Shown here: positions 25,344 to 38,440 of the stretch, piece after piece
How positions within the stretch are numbered: the stretch's first letter is position 1
Layout: the number at the start of each line of letters is the position of its first letter
From: Ottelia alismoides
Lineage: Eukaryota; Streptophyta; Magnoliopsida; Alismatales; Hydrocharitaceae
Direction: 5' to 3'
DNA: 64,000 bases
NCBI GenBank assembly: GCA_037367405.1
Contig: JAZKJV010008882.1
Span: 868,001-932,000, forward strand
Notes under the pieces: generated by a model
What the model saw: the letters and a program-made list of their open reading frames with translations, nothing else
Told to the model about the DNA's origin: nothing
Database searches by the model: none
Translations under genes and position numbers: made by a program

Positions 25344-26240
25344 ATATATTATAAGTAGTCTATATAGAGTTTTATATTTTTGAATATATATATATATATG
25401 TTGAAAAAATATAAAATAAAATGTTTTGGGTTTTCTATTTTTTCTCTATTTTGTGATTTTTCTTATATAATTTTCTAAGTTGTAGGCATTTTTAATTGAT
25501 TTTAGATAAACAAATAGGGAATGAGATAAATAGGTGAATTGTTTTGGGGTTTTCAAATTAGATAAATGCTTTAAAATTTCCCCAAACTACTTTTAGTATA
25601 TAGCATATTATATAAGTAAAATTACAACATAGAAAGCTATTTTTTAGATTTTTTGTAGCATTTATACTGATTTTACAATATTTCCAAGGTTTTTTATTTT
25701 TAATATATTCCTTTTATTTGTTAGGGTCTAGAGTTTAATAATATATGTTATTATTTTATTATTTTTAAGGTTAGTTTTATATTTTTTTGTATTTTTATAA
25801 GCAAACATGAAATGCGTATCTTCTATTCTATTTTAAATAATTAGAAATGCAATAAAATGAGAAATAAAAATATGAGATGCATCAACGTCAATTTAGGAAT
25901 ATCCCACAATTTTTCCAAAATTTATAGAGTACATGAGCTATTTAAAGAAATTAAAGATGCAAATAAATAATTACAATAATGGGAGGGGCATTTATGTGAT
26001 AAAAATAAAGTCTAATGGTTTGTATGCAAAAATACCTAAAAGTTATTACATATTTTATAAATTTTAATAATAAATACAAATAGAGGAACCGAAAGGGCTT
26101 CCTTGCATTTGCCAATCTCACATGGGCTGCCACATGAGGTGACCTAACATGAACCTAAGTGTAATATACAATAAGTCCCGGGGGATCTGTACAATTATTA
26201 CACAAAATATAAAGTGGAACTTAGTATTTATAGGACCTAC
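25344..26240 (-). mobile_element. LTR copy E, fragment 2
   Basis: This continues copy E after the D insertion: AT-rich text, then the GGCATTTATGTGATAAAAATA and CATGGGCTGCCACATGAGG blocks that correspond to 3200-3450 of copy A. It stops before the palindromes, so the 5' part of LTR E is missing. Confidence 0.5.
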
Positions 26241-26638
26241 TATTAAATAGAAAAAATGTTAGGATTAGTTTTATATTTACCTCTCAAAGGCACTTCATCA
26301 AGTGGCTCATGGCGCTCCACATGGCACGATTGGATGGCGATGGGAAGACTTCGTTTCATATGAAATGAATGGTCAATATTAGATGGGTTGTGGCTCTGAT
26401 TGGACGTCCCTTGAGGTGTCTGGAAGAACACCTCGAGAACTCAGCTGAGGCGAGCTTCTCTCTGTTGATTTTTGCACCTTCAACTACTCGTCTCTTCAAT
26501 ATGTGCTTGGGCTTCCTAGAGCTCGTGCGCACCTGTAGGTGTGTAAACAAGGTCTAGGACCCATTGAAGGGGGGGTCCTAGAGCTCAAGTGACCTAGAGC
26601 TCTGATATGAGCTTCAGATGGGCTTCCAGGACCCTGCA
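26241..26638. other. No gene seen
   Basis: Mixed-composition sequence with only short open frames on both strands and no recognisable domain or repeat. Confidence 0.3.
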
Positions 26639-28980
26639 AGTGTTAGCCATGTGAGCCCGAGGCAAACTATTTCTATAATAAATGTTATTGTAATGTTTGA
26701 TATATCAATAAAAGTTATTGATTTATTTCACTAAGTGGTCTGATGATAAATGAATGAATACACTACAATGTCCCTCAATACAATTATGGTTATGTACCAT
26801 GGCCATCTTAATGATCATATAACTATTGATTCAATTGTTGAGTCATAGATGATGGACTTGAATGAATATCTAAAGAGTTAGATTGAGGATTCATCAAGCA
26901 TTATCAAATGGATATTAAGAGATGATCTCCAGCCTGAGAAGGAGGTGGCAATCCTTCTCTGTAGGCTGATATCTGATCAACCTCTTGATGCATGTCCTCT
27001 GCATATGACTAGAGATTCGGAGGTGTCAAAAGAGTTAAGTCAAGGAGTTGACTTAACAAGATCGAGATAACTAAGATCTATGTCACATACTGTCACAATA
27101 TAGGCATGCATCCTCTGATTGGAGAAAGATGTATTTCTATATGTCTGAGTATGTACATTTGGCAGACCGATAAGTTGATGGCCTAATCAAGGTCTATACA
27201 CCGACGAGATAGTGTGCATACAAGGGCATATGAGTAATACGATCTCTTAAAGGGATCATACAAGTTCACTTGTGAATCGGAAGACATGAGCTCACTCATG
27301 ATGTATTGCTAATCGAATTCCATGCATGGTCATCTTGCATTGGAAGCATGATAAGAATTTATAGGTATGATATATGCTTTTGGAATGCATATGATCGATA
27401 CCAACTCCCAATGATCGAATGAGAGACTTAATTATAAAACAATGAAGATGACAATATAAAATTGATCTAAAATTTCGGATTTATTATAGGTCTTTCAGCA
27501 TGTAGGATGTACAAGTACTAGGAATACCTGAGGGCGATGTGATCATAAACGATTGTATGATCATGACGCTTCCATTTTGAGGGAGTTATGAAACAAGTCT
27601 GGATTTTAGTGACTCCTCTCAATAGAGAAATTAGATCTTAGTCCAAGTGTTCGGACATTGATTTGAATGTGATTTGGATTTGAGATATGATCTCAATATC
27701 TAAGTCACTATACGTGGAACGTACAATCGCCATGTCCTTACCAAGTATCCGCGGAGAAAGCACATTATTCATGAAAGATTTTATGAATAATTCCATTGAT
27801 GTAATGTATATCCAAGCATTGAGATATGAATAATTAAATGATATTTAATTATCATGGATAATATGAATTTGATTCATATTATTAAGATGCATGAGAATGA
27901 TGATCCAATACGATTAAATATGACTTAATTATTACAGATATGAATGATGTGGATAGTACTATCCATATTAATTATATATATTATAAATGAAATTTCTAAT
28001 ATATAAGAGAGAGATACTTAAAAAACATTTAGTTTTTAAATGTTGATGTGATTTGGATTCATATTGGATAGATAATTGAAAATGTGATTTACATTTATTT
28101 TGGGTTGCGAATACGATTCATAAATTTCAATGGCACGAATGTGATATTCACATAATAATTTTGAAGTATTTGCGTGAATAAATTTACATAACTTGTTGTA
28201 AATTATGAAGAAAATCATGGGATGCATAATCTCATGAAAAAGGATAAGGAAGCCTCCTTCCCAATTGGGAGGGTGGATGACCACCATAGTCCTACTTCTA
28301 GTAGGGTCGTCCACCCCCCTTATTGAAAAGAGGCTTGCGTCCTTCCTATTTCTCCTATAATGATTGGTTTAATTAAATTAATTTATATTGATGATTTATT
28401 CAATATGTATTTAATTAAATTAAATTATTTGTTGTTATGTTTTTACAATAAAATCATGGTCATTGAAAGAAACACAAATCAATCTCAATCATTGGATTTG
28501 TGTTGTACATGGATTGAGATCCATGGACTCCCAAAATATTATAAAAGAAGAGGAAACCTTAACTCTTATTTTAACAATAATAGAATTCCATCTCTCTCAT
28601 ATTCTCATACACACCCTCTTCTCTTCTTCAAGAGTGGTCGTCCACTTCTTGCCCTAAAGAATATCATCGTCGTTGTTACATCATCGTATAGCCGCTTTAA
28701 CCGCTCGTGGATCTTCGTTTCCCTTGGTGTTTATTGTACGCGAAGAAGACCTTCAATTTCATGTGACAAAATCAGGAGATCCATCACATAGATCAATATC
28801 TTAGATTGCGAGAATAATGTGTCTCATCAACGCGCTCACAAACGTCTCCTCCATCGGGTCGAACTTGAGACAGGCGGTCTCTTTGTTTAGAGACTTCGTT
28901 CGTAACCACAATTCAAGAGGTATTTCTACATCTACCTTGTGGTTTAGATGAAATGATTGGAGATTTTTTTCTCAGGTCAT
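26639..28980 (+). mobile_element. Possible long non-coding LTR-like sequence (copia type?)
   Basis: It begins TGTTAGCCATGTGAG, a TGTTA start typical of copia LTRs, and is 2.3 kb of non-coding sequence. A hairpin sits at 28271-28316. A GC-richer tail (28640-28960) has the look of a transcribed 5' region. No matching second copy, primer site or target duplication was found, so this is a weak call from texture. Confidence 0.25.
28271..28316. other. Compound hairpin
   Basis: Outer arms GGGTGGATGACC (28271-28282) and GGTCGTCCACCC (28305-28316) pair with one mismatch or G-T pair. Inside, CCTACT (28291-28296) and AGTAGG (28300-28305) pair perfectly around TCT, sharing one base with the outer right arm. 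Confidence 0.6.
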
Positions 28981-29750
28981 GTGGTTTCATTACTTTAAAA
29001 ATTTTAAATTTTGCTGTCCCGAGCAACTAGTACGACCAGTCGTTCCTGATTGCATATGACATGATCTTCATGTTTCTGTGATGTACTTAAGTTACTTTCA
29101 ATAACCTTCAGCAAGTAGCTCATACTCAAACAAAATTGAAGAGGGCACGAAGGGATCGTCCTCGACCTATTGCTGAAGCTGAAAGCACTATGGAGGAGCG
29201 AGAAGGAAGAGCACTGGTGATAGACGACAGAGGGAGCTCTATGGACCTCGATTCTTGTAGAATCGATGGTCAATCCAAGAAGGGGAAGTGGAGAAGGTGG
29301 TGGGTAAGGATAATGGAGGGAACGTGAGTCGGATCACAGGCGAGGAACGACGAATTTCAAGCTGGAGCAAAAACTCCAGCATATATTAACTTCTAAAATT
29401 ACTCTAAACTACAAGCTAATTGACTAAAATGAAAGCTAAATTAAAATACCGGAACTAAATGTATGAAAAAGACTATGGCTAGCATCTCATACATGGCCAG
29501 AGCCAAGGAGCAACGAGATGTTGTCGGAGGAGCTCCGACAGCACATGGATCGTGTCGTTCTACACCTTTATCCACATTGACAATGCCTGGAACTCAATGT
29601 TGTCACAAAGAAGGTTCTATAGGGAGGTCCTATTGGGGTTACAAGTGAGAAAAGAGGATCTAAACGATAAAGGGGGTGAAGGTCAGATTTTATACATGTG
29701 GATTTGGGGCAAAAAGGCGAAGAGGTTGTGTGAGATCTAGAGGTGGTAGG
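28981..29750. other. No confident feature
   Basis: Short frames only. Reads as anonymous sequence grading into the GA/GG-rich tandem duplication that follows. Confidence 0.3.
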
Positions 29751-30010
29751 TGAGGTCTAGAGGTCGGCGTGGGTTAGGGGTGATGGTAGATCAGACATGG
29801 GAGGTCTAATGTGGGGCGCTCAAGGAGGAAGAAGCATGTGAGTGGCGTGGAAAACAATGGGAGTGGCGAGGAAAACACGAAGTTAGGGGTGGTCCTATTA
29901 GGGTTACATGCGAGAAACGGTGAGGTCTAGAGGCCGGGCGTAGGTTAGGGGTGAGGTTTAGTATAGGGCGCTCGAGGAGGAAGAAGCATGTAAGTGGCAT
30001 GGAAAAAATG
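29751..30010. repeat. Tandem duplication, unit about 170 bp
   Basis: TGAGGTCTAGAGG begins at 29751 and again at 29921. Both are followed by GTAGGTTAGGGGTGA or GTGGGTTAGGGGTGA and then GGCGCTC-AGGAGGAAGAAG (29815 and 29966). The second unit is incomplete. Confidence 0.7.
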
Positions 30011-31242
30011 GTGAAGTCAGAGGGGTTACAGGGTCTCTAATAAAGGAGGCAGGTGGAGAGGACCGTTGACCCGTTGGGTCAACTTTCCTCGTGCCTGATG
30101 GTATACGTGGACCAAGTAGGAAATTCCAAGGAAAAATTTCCTTAGAAAATCAATATTATTATTTTTTCAAATATAAAAATATATATTATTTTATGTAGTA
30201 TTTTATTATGATTTTCATTTATTTTACAAGTTAACTTATTATGTGTTAATATTTACATGTATATACATAGGTATATATACATGTATTTAGTATATTTTAT
30301 TTTTTGTACCTTGTATCTTATTATTATATTTACATATTTTATTTATTTATAACTTATTTAATTACATATTTACATATTTTTAGTTTATTTTTCTAAATTT
30401 ATTTATTCACTTGGATAAATACGTACATATATTATGTATGCCTGGTTTACCTATATGATTTATTGCATTATTTATTTTAATGATTTTTAGTGGTTTTATT
30501 TTATTTTTATTATTTACATGTATTTTAGATAATATATAAAAGTTTATAAAAATATAATAATGTAAAAAAATAAATAAATATATTGAATATTATATACAAG
30601 TATACGATACAATAGGGATCTAAAAGTCAACTTTTGCATCTCAACTCAAAATTAACTGAAACTACCTTCTTAGATAGATAGTTAAATTTTTCTAAACAAT
30701 AAAGGTAAGTTTGGGCAATTTTGAGTTTGTATGGAGAAGATACAGGTCTGGAAGTTTTCTTTGCAGCTTTTTATTCTGTGTGTCTCAGATGCATTGTGTA
30801 TTGTTTTTAAGCAAAATCAACTAAGTATTTTTCTTTGTATCTTTATGTACAAGTTTCATGTTGAAGGTTTATTAATTTGTGGTGTATAAATAATAAAATA
30901 AAATAGGTCCCAAAAGCCTATTATTGTCAAATAAATTAGGGTTTCTGTGTAGTGTTTTCTGTACATTTGGCTGCCCTATCTCCCCCGATTTTATTCATTG
31001 TCGACCAATTCATCATGATGAGTGAGTCCCAAGGTCTATGATCACTTAGTGTTTTTGAAACTTCCTTCTTTTTCTTTTCTTTCTTTATTCTTTAATTTTG
31101 GAATTAAATATTGTATTTTACACAATATTTACAGTTCAATCATTGGGTGTTATGTTTCACATATTAATGCTATATACATGCATTTAGCTAGGGATTTAAT
31201 GCCAAAATGAAAGAACAAATGTGATGAAATGGAGATTCATCG
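30011..31242 (-). mobile_element. Giant gypsy LTR, copy H, truncated
   Basis: In minus orientation it starts at 31242 (TGATGAATCTCC with the first base changed) and keeps the CATTTTGGCATTAAATCCC, GGGGGAGATAGGG and GACTTTTAGATCCC blocks of copies A, D and F. It reaches the W-box palindrome at 30065-30083 and then fades into unrelated sequence, so only about the first third remains. Confidence 0.65.
30065..30083. promoter_or_regulatory. W-box palindrome in LTR H
   Basis: GTTGACCC and GGGTCAAC flank GTT. The adjacent G-box palindrome is degraded to TACGTGGACCAA at 30104-30115. Confidence 0.5.
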
Positions 31243-33059
31243 GCCCTTAGATTTTAGGACTTGCTTGACTGAGTAATCTAGATCAAAATCCCTAATATAT
31301 GCATATGCCTATAGACTCTGATACGTTTGGACTTAGATCAAACTAAAACTGCTCTTTACGCTAATAGAAATTCATGCTCAGGGCAATTTCACCGTTTGCA
31401 TACCACATATAATGTAAATTTAAATTTCCGTTTTGCATCCCGTATGGAGAGTGCCGGGAAGCAATGTGAATCTTCTAACTAAGCATGCATCATTAGACAC
31501 AATGATGTGTTCTCCGTCATAGTATCACTTGCACGACTTTTCCATCTTCTCTCTCAGTTTTGTATCACTTAGGATATTTAAAGAAAATAAAAAATTGTTA
31601 GGTGAATTATCCTGAAAAAATATCAAAAAAGTGAAATTTTCAAAATTGAATATAGGAGGGTTGCTAATAACAATCTAATCAAAAATAAAATTCATAACGG
31701 ACGTTCATTGTATTGGGTTCATAAAGCCTACATTGTTTCCAAGTACACTCCTGGCAGAGTGAGGCGCAATCCTAAGAAAATAGAGTCAAAATCCCAACAT
31801 GGGTATTACCTTATTGTTGAATGGATCCACGAAGTATTGGCTCTTCTATTGTACGTGAGCGAGTAAGGCTTTGTCTGCTTGCAGACTTAGTCTGAAGTAT
31901 TGAGCTTTGGCCATCCCCTCACAGGGTTGTTTGTCTCATCGTTCCATGTCTGAGTACCTTGCTAGGGGGAAGTATTGGCTTCGCCTATTGGGTTCCTCCT
32001 CTATTCTTCATTCTTCCTCCCTCCTCCTTCTCCTTTGACTCCTCATCCCTGGCCCCGCTCCCTCCAACCCCTACTCCTCCTCCTCCGACCCCCCTCCAGT
32101 CCTCCTCCCTGCCCTCGTACCTTATGCTCCACCCACCATGGAGAATCTTGGACCAATCCACAACAGAAGAGAGCTGCACTACCTATACTTTGGATAGGTC
32201 CACTGTGGAGATTCTCGTACCAATCCCCTTCCATAACCGCTCGAACTTAAAGGAGCTCTACCATTCTCTAACAGCCTTCGCGAGATCCACGTCTAAGCTG
32301 CTCAATAGCTAGACTTCATCTAATTCGCCTCCATGGGGGCCCTCGAGGAAGCTCTCTGTTGGTCGGCCCTCTCAAATGAAGGGGAAGATGTCTCGAAGCA
32401 CACCTTCGGGTTTGCTATTCTTGAGGATCCAAGGCACGGATCCAACCTCGAAGATGTTGTTGTTGTGTGTAGCTTCGGATTCGAGGTAGCATGGAGTTGT
32501 CCATCTGCTTTTAGAAGTCAAGATACTAGTGCGTGACCATCTTTGGGTACCTGCGAATGGTGATGGGGGAGCTCGAGCCAGGGCTCGAGTTGATGGTGAA
32601 ACGAATATGGAGTAGGAGTTGTAGTGAAACAAGGCGGAGGTTCGAAGGAGGTGGAGGGAGGTAGAGCAGAGGCAGGGAGAAGGTTGGGGGTGTGTTTGGT
32701 CATTTTTGCCCCTCTTAATCACATATTGATTTAATTGAACCATGGTTAAGTTGAACTCATGACGACCAAACTAATGGAAGTGCAAGTGATAAATGTGAAT
32801 GAATTCGGGGACGCGGGTGATATTCCAAAAAAGGAAGGGGCACAACCGATATTGCAATATCTCCGAGAAGTATAAGTGATAAAAATCCTAAATTCTAACT
32901 ATAAATTACAAACAAGAAATATAAGTATATTAAGATGACTTATTTTGAACCCACTTCCTTCGTGAGAATTCAATATCTACAACTTTCATTGTTTGCATTT
33001 TTTAATTCAATGTCACATTATATTATATTTTAATTTTTTATCCATTTAAATTTCTTGAT
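31243..33059. other. No confident gene; MITE-like scraps
   Basis: A proline- and serine-rich plus frame at 31959-32312 comes from a CT-rich tract and looks non-coding. At about 32690-32770 GTGTTTGGTCAT faces GACCAAACTAAT, a small Harbinger-like end pair. At 32860-32900 AAGTATAAGTGATAAAAATC resembles one end of the 257-bp MITE at 43.0/47.66 kb. Confidence 0.3.
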
Positions 33060-36000
33060 TATTGCTGAGTGGACATGTGTTCTAGTCAACATCCAGACCC
33101 TCCAGTGCCATGCGACGCTCTCTGATTATACCACTTCCGCCTCTTTTTACCTACTCTGACCACTGAGGCAACGCCAATCTTCCCCAAGTCTTCTTGCTCT
33201 TTGATTGGTCAACTGGAACCATCTCATCACCGATCTGTTGACCCAATAGTCAACTGGTCCTTCAAATCTTGCCTCCACTCGTCTGTGACCTATCACCTCG
33301 TAGATTTTCTCCACTCATCACCTTCCTCTCATTCCTCTAGCTTCTCGCTCTCTTCTTACTCGTTTCCAACGCCCAACTGCCATGACCACCTATAGGTACC
33401 ACCTGCAACTCCCTGGTTCGTTCTGCAGCAACCTCCAACTGCCAAGTTTTTGAGACTCCTCCATTACCTCCTCTTCGTCCTTCATCCTCCTCGACAGAAA
33501 CCCCTTTTAAGAAACCCAAATACTCCATGCTTATTTATACTACATCAGAGCCCCAAATCAACCCTATCCACCATCATAATAGCTCGAGCTCCAGTTTACA
33601 CTTCCAGCTACAGAAGGGATAATGTTTGAGGCTACAGTGACCTCTTATTCCATTTTGGTGTGATCCAGGTGCCTCCACATCTGTAGCAACAGCCTCATCT
33701 CCCGTCCAAGCTTCTTGAGCTCTGCCGATCGATCTGAAGCCATCACAGGACCTTCCGCTGCATAATTCAGGTGAGTGTTTTTCCAGGTACCCCTTTTCTC
33801 ATCTCCTTCTCAACTCTTCTTCTTCTTCTTCTTCAGTTCATTGTATGTTCATGTTTATTCCTCAATATATAATTCTACTACTCCAATCCCCCTTCGTTAA
33901 TTACGTCTCCGACTAACCACGTATTGACACTAATGCACACATCTCCCTCTCACTTTCTATCTACCTCAAACCACCCTTCCACCTTTCTAGCAGCCACCAA
34001 GCTCGGGAGAGCAACCCTCGGTCCCTTAATCTGAGAAGGGCACCCGTGCTGCTCCTCTCATTTGAACCCCAGTGATCCTTAAGCTGAGCTTAATCTCGAG
34101 CCAAGCTTTGACTGTCAGGTGTTCGCGAGGAGATGGAGAATATCCTAGGCGATTGCTGCAGCTGCCATTTTTGCCACGGCAACGGTTAAGGCTTCTCCCC
34201 GTTGTGCGGGTTGGATGAAGAGGAGAAGAGGAGGCTGAGCTCTAAGCCTACAGCATCCGTCAGATGAAGAACAGAAATGATCCCAGCCATTCGAACATGC
34301 CTCAACTAAAGTTAAGCCCTCCGATCAAGCCATGTTGGTTATTGACAACCCCACGATTAAAGGAGCCATGTGGATTATTGACAACGCATGGCTCAACGAA
34401 TCGGACGCCAATCACCGAGCCGTGTGGGTTATTGCCCTATGCTGACAACGCATGCCCCTGACGGCGATGCCACCTTCCTCCCCTGACGGCGACGCCTCAT
34501 CGCCCTCTATCCCAACGGCGACGGCACCTCCCCTCCTCTTCCCCTGGCGGCGAGCGGGCTTGGGGTCGGGGGAGGGCGCCTGGCGGCGAGATGACTTGAG
34601 GTCGAGGAAGGAAAGCGGGTCGGGCGAGAGGGGAGGGACAGAGGAGTCAGGGGAGACGTCAGATCCTTTGGGGGACACGTGGCAGTCATCCACGCGTTGC
34701 AGCAGAGACTGCTGCAATACGCGTTGACAACCCCACGGTTAGAGGAGCCGGTGAATGCAGGATACCCCTCTTCATTTCAGGAGATGACCAATGAGTCCGC
34801 CCATGATAACACATCTGTGACGTCAGGATGCCTTTGGGCGAATTCTAGATGACCCCTACCAGGTCCGGGTATTTGCAAAAGTGCTTCTAAGTGTATTTAA
34901 ATATTGGAATAATGCAATTCTACCCCTGATTTTAAACCTTTTAATCTTTAGAATCCTTACACTTTTATAAATTTTATGTGGCATTTGTTCCTTACATTAC
35001 CATCTCTATATATTAAAGTTTGGTCGATTGATTTTGAACGAATCTGAATTATCTATGACTTTATTAGCACAACATGTCGATGTAACTTGTTTAATTCATA
35101 GAAAATCCATATCAAATCAGTTTGGCTTGAATCTTGGACATATGGTAAAGCTAATTTATACCAAATTTTAAAAAAGGTGTTATCGAAAATACTACAGTTT
35201 GACACATGTGGGATTTTTTTTGCAAAATTCATGGTATTTGGTTTATTCCCAGTGCAAATTATATCAAAATTAGAAATATAAAAATACGTTTAGTAGATAT
35301 TTTGATGCTCTATAAATCTGATTTTTTATTAGAACTTTCTACCAACGCTTGCTTGCCTAAAATAAAAAAACAAAACAACCCATATTATTATAACATTTTC
35401 ATTTTTCTGTATTATTGTAAAAAAACCTAAAAATAGATTAGGTTGTCTTTACCTAGGGTTTTTTAGCTTGGTATTTTATCACTTATTTTATCTAAAAAGA
35501 TTAAAAAACATCAAAACTTTCCAAAAAATCACTAAAAATCATATAACATCAAAATGCAAAAAGAAAAGTAGTTTTTGGGAACATTGGATCACATTTTTTT
35601 AGGAAAATACAAATATTTTATCCTTCATTTTTAGCCTAAAATATAATTTCAAAGTTCGCTATTTATCGTGATATTTTTATTTTATTATCTCTTTTATATT
35701 TTGAATATTATGTCCACTTCCACCTTTTGAAAAATGGTCAAAAATAGTTGCAAAACCTCAAAACTCCAAAAAAATATTTTACATCATTTTATTTTATTTC
35801 ATCCTAATTTTATTTAATTTTAAACCATAATATCTCTTCTTCCCTTTTTATATTATTTGTAATAATAACATTATAACATATTGTAATATTATATTTTTAA
35901 GTAAAATTAAAAAATGAACAACAAAAAAATAAATTTAATATAAAAAAGTTATTTTAAAACAAAAAAAAACAAAAAAATCTTAAAATCTATACAACATAGG

Positions 36001-36200
36001 CATTTACATACTAACAAGTGATGCATGTATTTATATTGATTCATAGACCGGGAGAGCGAGCCATCATATTGACTTAAACCCTGGTGCTTGCCTAGGTAAA
36101 ATAAACATCACATGATGCGCTTGATTTTCATTGCATATATCTTTATTGTTTTGGTTGAGGGGTTTTTCTACTACTAAAATGATAATTTAAGAGCTTGTTC
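33060..36200 (+). mobile_element. Degraded giant gypsy LTR, copy I
   Basis: Recognisable landmarks in order are: GTTGAC..GTCAAC (33237-33254); a GC-rich kilobase with gcggcgac-type codons; a TTTTGCAAAAGTGC-type phrase and long AT-rich text; and ACCCTGGTGCTTGCCTAGG near 36085, which matches ACCCTGGTAGCTATACCAGG of copy B. Both ends are uncertain and no target duplication was found. It contains (TTC)n at 33812-33832 and a three-fold repeat of GTTATTGACAAC-like phrases at 34325-34450. Confidence 0.4.
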
Positions 36201-37630
36201 TTAATTAACGAACCAAAAAATCCTCTGTATGTATTGTCATATTATGTTTTTTTACAAATTTTATTTTTTTATAGTCTATATTAAGTCGATCAATGTCTAT
36301 GGCCTCAATCTTTGAGTTCAGATCATATCTAAATAGACATTGCATGCACTTTTATTATACTTTTCTTGACCCGTTTATACACATATTCACACATATAATC
36401 TATCTCGTGCCTATTTTTTTATTTTCTTTTTTTTTGCATATTTTATGTGTTTTTGAGTGTTAATTAACTAGTGCTTCTTATTTTCAAGCATGTGTTCATA
36501 ATAATGTAGTATAATGATGAAAATGCATGTACTATTGTTAAACATTTTAGCTCAATTTTCTCGTTTAAGGTAGATGAAATCTTAGTTCATCGGGAAGCCA
36601 ATGTAGACACATCAACATGATATAATCTAATAGTTGCATGATCTCATATACTTGAGAGACACATCTCATACACATTAGATCAACATTCAAAGAAAAAAAA
36701 TTATTGGAGGATAATATTAAATAAATACCCGAGCAAAAGTTATATTAATTAGTCCAAATAGAGGGATTACATCGGAATAGGAGACAAGCGGGCAACAAGC
36801 TGCACCGCTAGTCCTTTTTGAATTGCAAAACCAATTCTTCTGAACACTACATCTATAAATAAATAAAATGAAAGACTGTCTCATAAATCAGTCAGTAGGG
36901 AGTTTTTTTACATTATTTAATTATCATATTCTCTTCAAAGATCAACGTGAGGTCTTGCACTGTATGTGTGAGCATGCGTCCATGTATACATATATGATAA
37001 ATTAGTGTATGCGCTTGCGCAGGTGAGGAGCACACATAGGTGTTTATTTCTTTAATGTGGATCAGCACATAATCCCTCAATAGATGGCTATATTAACATC
37101 CATTGTAACACCACAGAGAACTTGCTTTGATTAGATGAAATAAGTTGTAACCCATTCAATGATATGGGAATTGAATCGTCGTAGCTACTACAATGATACG
37201 AGGAAGCAGTTCCTCTGTTGAAATAATAGGTGTTGTAGTAGCTTCCGCTCACATGGTCCGATGGCCAATATAATATTTGATTAGATATCGGCTATTTGAT
37301 CATAAAACGATATGGAGTTACAGTAGTAAAAACACGATTTTCTAGCAAAGAAAATGTTTCGTTTTAAAGACAAAATTTAACATTTATCATCCGAGAAAAG
37401 AACGCATCATATCCCTTCATAAAAGATGGATACGTGTAGGACGATATACATGATGTTCGGCACAGAGCAAAGTTGATAACCATCTACATGGTTATTTTTC
37501 AGGGTTGATGGTGTCTTTGTGTATGTTTGTATTCGGGCAAAGGTCTGCTGATTCATTTCGTTAAAAAGTAACAGAAGGCATACGTTACTGTGTATTCACG
37601 ACATCTTCCGACGGATTAAAAACGTAAATC
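36201..37630. other. No gene seen
   Basis: AT-rich sequence upstream of the pectinesterase remnant. I could not find its missing 5' exons (signal peptide, active-site QAVA block) here. Confidence 0.35.
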
Positions 37631-37639
37631 ACGTAAAAA

Positions 37640-38440
37640 CAATTTAACGCTCCTGGACGACAACAAGGGGAGGCACTATTACAAGGGTTGCTACATCGAA
37701 GGCGCCACCGATTTCATCTGTGGCAACGGCCTTTGAGGTATAACTGACGCTGTCAACCTTAACCAACTTTATATTACTGTGATCCAAGCACACGTGAACG
37801 TTGTAAGACCGCTTTCTTCACTTGCATGGGCAAACCATGCAAGGACCTTTGCCGCAATCACCCCTCTCGTCGTTACATTTAAAATCTAGAAATGCCACAT
37901 TCATTCCATCTCGGGTGGGGGCGGTACCGTGCCACCACCGGACAACGGAGGGCCACGGCATCGGAGAACACGGGTTACAGCTTCCACAAGTGCAAGATAA
38001 CTGGAAACGGCACGGCGTCGTTGGGAAGGCCGTGGCGGCCTTACTCCAGGGTCGTTTTCGCCCGCTCCTACTTGTCTGGTGCAGTGTTGCCACAAGGCTG
38101 GGATGACTGGGGTCTCTTCAACAACCAAAGGTATTTTAAAATCCTATCCTTCAGCAACAAGAGATATCTACGCATGCAGAATAAGTGACTCTTAATTACC
38201 AATCTCTAACAAATTCGATATCCTTTAATTTTGTGTTTTATCTGTGGCCGCAGAACTGTGTATTATGGGCAGTACAGATGCTTTGGCCCTGGATCAGGGA
38301 CCTCCGCACGCGTCGAATGGGCCAGGGAGCTTTCTCATGAAGAAGCCAGGAACTTCACCAGCCTCTCTATGATACAAGGGAAGGAGTGGCTCCGTCCACT
38401 ACCTAAGCATTTCCGCAAGTTCTCTGCCATATCTGGTTAA
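37640..38440 (+). pseudogene. Pectinesterase (pectin methylesterase), 3' exons only, frameshifted
   Basis: Pectinesterases remove methyl esters from cell-wall homogalacturonan. Three exons remain. Exon a (to 37737) reads [19 protein letters not shown], the block with a catalytic aspartate. An intron at 37738-37889 (152 bp, GT..AG) splits the FE|KCHIH junction. Exon b (37890-38130) has CHIHSISGGGG, ENTGYSFHKCKITG and LGRPWRPYSRVVFA, the latter with the conserved arginine and tryptophan, then GWDDWG. An intron at 38131-38253 (123 bp) follows. Exon c (38254-38440) reads TVYYGQYRCFGPG and ends KFSAISG-stop. The frame is lost between GNG and FE, and again near 37925-37940. The N-terminal half is absent. 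Intron retention shows it was not formed by retroposition. Confidence 0.85.

Noticed and set aside
31959..32312. 117-codon proline/serine-rich frame
   Set aside because: Derived from a CT-rich tract; open frames exist on both strands and no domain is seen.
34412..34727. Frames with GDEASPSGEEGG-like repeats
   Set aside because: Product of a short GGCGACG/GATGCC repeat in a GC-rich LTR-like region, open on both strands.
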